A stretch of 64,000 nt of DNA from Actinoplanes sp. NBC_00393 (lineage in GTDB: Bacteria; Actinomycetota; Actinomycetes; Mycobacteriales; Micromonosporaceae), in NCBI RefSeq assembly GCF_036053395.1, contig NZ_CP107942.1, positions 5,732,501 to 5,796,500 on the forward strand, read 5' to 3'. Of the stretch, positions 60,515 through 64,000 are shown one piece after another. The notes beneath the pieces were generated by a model. The model searched no databases. It saw only the letters and a program-made list of their open reading frames with translations, and was not told where the DNA came from. Position numbers and translations under genes: made by a program. Numbering within the stretch: position 1 is the first letter of the stretch; every line of letters starts with the position of its first letter.

Positions 60515-60542
60515 GTTATGGCGGAAGCGGCTGGCAGGGCAA
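60515..60542 (-). promoter_or_regulatory. Probable promoter of the GH12 gene
   Basis: On the minus strand TTGCCC (60542-60537) and CATAAC (60520-60515) are 16 bases apart, a fair sigma70-like pair. The operator lies downstream of it, between promoter and gene. Confidence 0.4.
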
Positions 60543-60668
60543 TACTTTCGCAGGGGCGGGCCGCGCGAGATCACCAAGAGAGTGGCACATTGCAGCCCGG
60601 CGAGCACGTGGCGGACATCCGCTCACCACGGAGCGAGCGACGCCCCTGCTTTCGCTACCGTCGATGGC

Positions 60669-60992
60669 ATGCCGGCCGAGAGAAGGAACGACAGATCGAG
60701 CGGCACCGACGCCTCCGGTGAGCTGCGCCGCTACACAGGCGTATTCGCGATCTTCTGCGGGATCGCACCGCTATTGATGTTCTCGCTGCTCGCGAGTAAG
60801 CCGGGCGGCCCCGTTTTTCCCGTGCTGCCGAACTTGATCGCCGGCCCATTCATCATTCTCGGAGTCGTCGTAACCACCATAGGGATCTTCGCCCAAGACC
60901 CGACGCGTTCTGCCCAGCGTGTCGGCGCCGGGGCCGCGCTGATCATTTTGGGTGACCTACTGATCTTCGGCGTCCGCGCCGCAGTCATCTAG
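60669..60992 (+). CDS. Small two-helix membrane protein
   Basis: 107 residues with hydrophobic segments FAIFCGIAPLLMFSLLA, AGPFIILGVVVTTIGIF and GAALIILGDLLIFGVRAAVI. No family recognised. ATG 60669 is assumed; an ATG at 60664 is out of frame. Convergent with the next gene (overlap of 4 bases). Confidence 0.55.
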   Translation: MPAERRNDRSSGTDASGELRRYTGVFAIFCGIAPLLMFSLLASKPGGPVFPVLPNLIAGPFIILGVVVTTIGIFAQDPTRSAQRVGAGAALIILGDLLIFGVRAAVI

Positions 60993-61183
60993 GCGAGTGA
61001 CCAGACACGGCACGATGGCCGGCGAGGCGGATCGGGGTGCACCGGGATGCCCGCCGCGCAGAGAAATTCTTCGAGTGCTCGGGCCAACTTGTCGTCTTCG
61101 ACGAAGGCATATCCACGCTGCGAGAGGCAGTCGGCAACCTGCTCGGCGATCACCCAGAGAGGGTCAGCAGCCGGTGCACTCAT
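60989..61183 (-). CDS. Small hypothetical protein near the GntR gene, 64 residues
   Basis: A clear GGGGAGGAG ribosome binding site precedes ATG 61181-61183, so it is translated. Sequence MSAPAADPLWVIAEQVADCL to RRPSCRVWSLA suggests a small alpha/beta fold. It is divergent from the GntR gene, and two GGTTCACCA repeats lie between them, so it may be regulated by it. Confidence 0.6.
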   Translation of the reverse strand: MSAPAADPLWVIAEQVADCLSQRGYAFVEDDKLARALEEFLCAAGIPVHPDPPRRPSCRVWSLA

Positions 61184-61228
61184 CTCGTTCTCCTCCCCAC
61201 GAGTCCGACCTTTACCTCATGCTACGTC

Positions 61229-61257
61229 GGTTCACCACACCTGTACATGGTTCACCA
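61229..61257. promoter_or_regulatory. GGTTCACCA direct repeats, probable GntR operators
   Basis: GGTTCACCA occurs at 61229-61237 and 61249-61257, exactly 20 bases apart (two helical turns). The second copy sits in the quasi-palindrome ATGGTTCACCAT. It lies between the divergent small gene and the GntR gene. Confidence 0.5.
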
Positions 61258-61307
61258 TAGTTCCCCTTTACGATTCATGGCTGACCTTGTGGTGAGAGGG
61301 TCCCTTT

Positions 61308-61556
61308 GTGATCGACCATGAGGGACCGACACCGCTCTACGTCCAGGTGGCTGATGCCATCGAGGCACGTATCGTGGCCGGCGAGCTTCTTCCAGACCGG
61401 CCGATCCCCTCGGAGAACCAGCTGGTCCAGGAATACGGAGTCGCGCGCGGGACTGCCCGCAAAGCGCTCCAACTCCTCCGCGAGCGCGGGCTGGTAGTCA
61501 CCGTCGTGGGGCGCGGCACCTTCGTGGTCAGCAAGCCCGGCAGTGTCGAACGCTAG
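61308..61556 (+). CDS. Minimal GntR-family regulator
   Basis: 82 residues from GTG 61308. The winged helix is complete (PLYVQVADAIEARIVAGELL to ARKALQLLRERGLVV), but no effector domain follows. Short GntR regulators are typical of actinobacterial integrative conjugative elements (KorSA-like). The stop overlaps the longer form of the next frame. Confidence 0.8.
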   Translation: MIDHEGPTPLYVQVADAIEARIVAGELLPDRPIPSENQLVQEYGVARGTARKALQLLRERGLVVTVVGRGTFVVSKPGSVER

Positions 61557-61602
61557 CTCGACACTCTTTCACCACGTTGGCACCGGTGGCACGCTGACCG
61601 AC

Positions 61603-62097
61603 ATGACGGACGCAGCCCATCAGCGGAGCCACGAGACATCGCCCGGTGGATTGCCGTCCGCAGTACATGGGCGGAAGGCGTCCGCGGAAGCGCTGGCGGC
61701 AGAGCTTCGCGACCTGCCCGCGGCGTCATGGTCGGTGCGGTCGCGGGGTGCGGCCTCCTCGTACGTGGCTTTCATCGAGGACGAGCCGGAACTGGCCGAC
61801 ATCGTGGCCGCGCTGTGGGACATCGCGCGTTCCGGATCGTTTCCGCCGGAAGTCTCCGTGCAGCCTGGGGCAGCGGGAACGGCGCTGCTCGTACACGGAC
61901 CCGATTTCAGCGTGGCGGCGAGATCCGGTGGGCCGGTGCTGGTGGCCTCGGATCGGATCCGTGGGGTGTTGCGGGTCGATCGCGATCCGAGTTGGGCAAC
62001 CGAGTTGGCCGCGCTGATCTCTGAGTTGGTGGCGGTTGGCCAGGGCGCGCCGCCGTTCGACGAGTCGACGGTGCCGCCACCTCCGCCGTTGCCGTAG
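61603..62097 (+). CDS. Hypothetical protein, 164 residues
   Basis: From ATG 61603 (GTG 61543 is in frame). No family recognised. The core ASSYVAFIEDEPELADIVAALWDI looks like an alpha/beta protein, ending in a Pro run. Its last 190 bases overlap, on the opposite strand, the Pro/Arg-rich tail of the next gene; one of these two ends may be wrong. Confidence 0.5.
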   Translation: MTDAAHQRSHETSPGGLPSAVHGRKASAEALAAELRDLPAASWSVRSRGAASSYVAFIEDEPELADIVAALWDIARSGSFPPEVSVQPGAAGTALLVHGPDFSVAARSGGPVLVASDRIRGVLRVDRDPSWATELAALISELVAVGQGAPPFDESTVPPPPPLP

Positions 62098-62893
62098 CAC
62101 CGGGACCGGTAGCCATCTCCTGCTCGCGCAGCGCTCGCAGGTAGGCCCGGATGCGTACCTCCATGCGCTGCCGTCTCTTGTACGCCACCTGCAACGGGAG
62201 CTCGAGAACACTGGCGGCATGGACCACGCTGCGCCCGTCGAGCGAGGTCAGGGCGAGCAGTTTGATGTCGTCGTCGGCCAACGGCGTACCGATCTCAGCC
62301 AAGCCCGTGACCAGTGCGTCGAACGCCGCTTGCAGGCTTGAATCCGTGGCCGCTGCGCCCTCCGCGGCGTCGGGTTCAATGGCGGGCGGCCTGTCGAGGT
62401 AGCGTTTCCAGTGGACTTTGGCGTAGCTGACGCCGCTGTTGATCAGCCGGCCGCCGAGGTTCGTGGCGTCGAGCGGAATCGTGGTGAGGCGGCGCAGGAA
62501 TCCGTACGCCAGGTCCTGGTCGACGTCGAGCAGTTCGCCGCGGTCGCGCACGAACAGCCGGTTGCGGAAGCTACGCAGGCCGCGGACGGCCAGGCCGAGG
62601 GCGAGGATCCGGTACACCTCGGCGGTGGCGGGTTGGCGGGCGCCGGCGATGACGCCGGCCCAGATCTGGTCGCGCTCGCCATAGCCGGCTTCTTCCAGCA
62701 GGAACCGTTCCAGCCTGCGCGGTGCCATGTCCCGGTGTGGGAGCCCGGCGGCGAGGCTGCCGGCGCGGACGGTCCAGGGCAGCATCGCGAAGCGGTCCGG
62801 GAACCAGTCGAACAGTGGGCTGTCCCGGCGGCTGTCCGCGGCGAGCGTGATCGGGTGCCAGCTGTCCGCGTGCGTCCGGCTCAACGGCACCAC
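61907..62893 (-). CDS. Sigma factor-like (region 4) protein of a mobile element
   Basis: 328 residues from GTG 62891-62893, with AGAGGG upstream. The core at about 205-255 (DDDIKLLALTSLDGRSVVHAAS then LQVAYKRRQRMEVRIRAYL) is a helix-turn-helix of sigma region 4 type. The C-terminal 70 residues are low-complexity and overlap the opposite gene. Related proteins appear near DUF2637 genes of integrative elements. Confidence 0.55.
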   Translation of the reverse strand: MVPLSRTHADSWHPITLAADSRRDSPLFDWFPDRFAMLPWTVRAGSLAAGLPHRDMAPRRLERFLLEEAGYGERDQIWAGVIAGARQPATAEVYRILALGLAVRGLRSFRNRLFVRDRGELLDVDQDLAYGFLRRLTTIPLDATNLGGRLINSGVSYAKVHWKRYLDRPPAIEPDAAEGAAATDSSLQAAFDALVTGLAEIGTPLADDDIKLLALTSLDGRSVVHAASVLELPLQVAYKRRQRMEVRIRAYLRALREQEMATGPGATATAEVAAPSTRRTAARPGQPPPTQRSARPTRLPNSDRDRPATPHGSDPRPPAPAHRISPPR

Positions 62894-63037
62894 CGCCCTC
62901 TCGGTCGGGTAGCTGATTCGAAAACTTCGCGATCACGTGTCCAGATCTGCGCGAAGCGCTCCCTTCATCGGGTGACGGCGGTATCGGCTCCCGCTGATCC
63001 GTCACCCAATCCCGTTCACCCCATGGAGGTGGTTGTC

Positions 63038-63181
63038 ATGATTATCGATCGAATCCACGGCAGGTGGGGAGCGCAGGATACGCCCGCCGCCTGTCAGCAC
63101 GGGCCTGACCGAACCCCACAGCACCTGACGCGGCTTGACAGCGAAGGCCGGGCTTCCCCGGCGCGTGCGAGGCGCCGTTGA
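63038..63181 (+). CDS. Small protein ahead of the DUF2637 gene, 47 residues
   Basis: ATG 63038-63040 has GGAGGT (63026-63031) seven bases upstream, an excellent ribosome binding site. Sequence begins MIIDRIHGRWGAQDTPAACQ and ends basic (RASPARARRR). The stop overlaps the TTG of the next gene (TTGA), which supports that unusual start. No family recognised. Confidence 0.6.
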   Translation: MIIDRIHGRWGAQDTPAACQHGPDRTPQHLTRLDSEGRASPARARRR

Positions 63182-63921
63182 CCCGTACGCGAAACACCCG
63201 CTCAGCGCGCGCGAACAGAGCTGCTCGCGTCGAGGGGATCGTGCAGGTCGTCATCATGCTGGCGATCGGCGCAGCTGCCGGGGCGGCATCGTTCACCCAT
63301 GTGCACGATGTGGCCGCCAGCCACGGCCAACCGGGCTGGTTGGCGTGGGCGGACGCGGTCGTCCTGGAGTTGATGTCGGTCGCCAGCGGTCTGGAACTGC
63401 GCCGCCGCAAATGTGTCCGGGAGCCGTTGTGGTTCCCGGCGGTGGTCCTGGTGGTGGCGGTGGTGTTGTCGTTGGGTGCGCAGGTCGTCGAAGCGGAACC
63501 TTCGGTGATCGGCTGGATCGCCGCGGCGTTACCTGCGGTCGGCTTCCTGGCGATGGTCAAGATCGCTCTCGGGCACGCCGGGACCGGTCACTCGCGCCGG
63601 GACGAGTCGTCGTCCGCTGTCCCGGACGGCAGCCGGCCGTCCCGGACGGGACCTCGACGGCCGCACCCGGTCCCGGACGGTGACAACAGCCGACCGTCCG
63701 GGACAGCGCCGGTCCCCGCCGCTGACCGGGACGCGGACGGCGAGGTACGCGGGCTGCTTGCGGCCGCCCGGCTCGCCGCCGCCGAGATCACCGGACAGGG
63801 CCGGCCGTTGTCCCGCGAAGCCGTCATGCAGGTCATGCGGGGCAACGGTCATGCGTTGTCCAACGCTCGCGGTTCCGCACTCGTCAAACTGCTGCGCGAC
63901 GAGGCGGACGCGTCCCGTTAG
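63178..63921 (+). CDS. DUF2637-family membrane protein (conjugative-element type)
   Basis: 247 residues from TTG 63178-63180. Four membrane segments in the first about 135 residues (IVQVVIMLAIGAAAGAASF, WADAVVLELMSVASGL and two more) match DUF2637, related to plasmid spread (Spd) proteins of Streptomyces. A Ser/Pro/Arg linker leads to a helix-turn-helix-like end (GQGRPLSREAVMQVMRGNG). Marks the entry to an integrative or conjugative element to the right. Confidence 0.78.
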   Translation: MTRTRNTRSARANRAARVEGIVQVVIMLAIGAAAGAASFTHVHDVAASHGQPGWLAWADAVVLELMSVASGLELRRRKCVREPLWFPAVVLVVAVVLSLGAQVVEAEPSVIGWIAAALPAVGFLAMVKIALGHAGTGHSRRDESSSAVPDGSRPSRTGPRRPHPVPDGDNSRPSGTAPVPAADRDADGEVRGLLAAARLAAAEITGQGRPLSREAVMQVMRGNGHALSNARGSALVKLLRDEADASR

Positions 63922-63928
63922 GTGGAGC

Positions 63929-63963
63929 CTGTCGCGGTTGGCCAACCCGGTTGGCCGCGACAG
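63929..63963 (+). repeat. Long inverted repeat just after the DUF2637 gene
   Basis: CTGTCGCGG (63929-63937) pairs with CCGCGACAG (63955-63963). The inner part contains GGCCAACC and GGTTGGCC, which can form an alternative hairpin. A further CGGTTGGCC lies just right at about 63967. It could be a terminator or a binding site of element proteins. Confidence 0.5.
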
Positions 63964-64000
63964 CGCCGGTTGGCCTCGCCTGACCGCCGGCCTCCGCGGT

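Noticed and set aside
63929..63963. tRNA gene or att site after the DUF2637 gene
   Set aside because: The inverted repeat has no cloverleaf features such as a T-loop, so it is only called a repeat.

Overview
The window is a GC-rich actinobacterial chromosome segment. Codon third positions are strongly G/C, GTG and TTG starts are frequent, genes are often joined by ATGA/GTGA overlaps, and the gene families present (MAB_1171c-like membrane protein, EspC-like type VII secretion protein, actinobacterial NACHT protein, DUF2637) are typical of filamentous Actinobacteria. Overall gene content resembles Micromonosporaceae such as Actinoplanes; that placement is inference. No rRNA, tRNA or CRISPR array was found.

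Layout. 1-13 kb: the 3' part of a surface protein with Ig-like repeats, a poorly coding stretch (2.6-4.0 kb), a PAP2-type membrane protein, an operon of XRE regulator, ImmA/IrrE-type protease and seven-helix membrane protein, then Asp23, GH65 phosphorylase, a secreted transglycosylase-like protein and a secreted lipase. 13-18 kb: a PP2C phosphatase and a Ser/Thr kinase operon lie on either side of a TnpB-only insertion element. 18-22 kb: a zinc protease pair, and a flavin monooxygenase divergent from a TetR regulator. 22-26.5 kb: a siderophore uptake operon (binding protein, siderophore-interacting reductase, two permeases) behind a perfect iron box, with no ATPase gene. 26.6-29.4 kb: a complete IS21-family element inserted in a 63-bp tandem repeat, with exact ends and a 6-bp target duplication.

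29.5-40.7 kb is a conflict and defence region. A NACHT NTPase is in an operon with a SitI3-like immunity protein and a DUF4034 protein. After a helicase-like protein and a second kinase comes a type VII polymorphic toxin module: YbaB-like protein, EspC-like partner, a toxin with a CdiA-type nuclease C-terminus, and two SitI3-like immunity proteins paralogous to the one beside the NACHT gene.

40.7-50 kb is devoted to plant polysaccharide use: a PL3 pectate lyase under LacI-type operators, a sugar ABC transporter with FAD oxidoreductase and LacI regulator, and a secreted beta-propeller glycosidase. At 50.5-53.5 kb a GGDEF-EAL membrane enzyme is followed by an orphan TRAP binding protein. At 54-58.2 kb lies a conserved but functionally obscure operon: Ycf46-like AAA ATPase, Ycf35/DUF1257-like protein, DUF2997 protein, a helix-hairpin-helix membrane protein and a radical-SAM activase-like protein. 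A GH12 cellulase follows, and the right end (61-64 kb) looks like the edge of an integrative conjugative element (small GntR regulator, sigma-like protein, DUF2637 protein).
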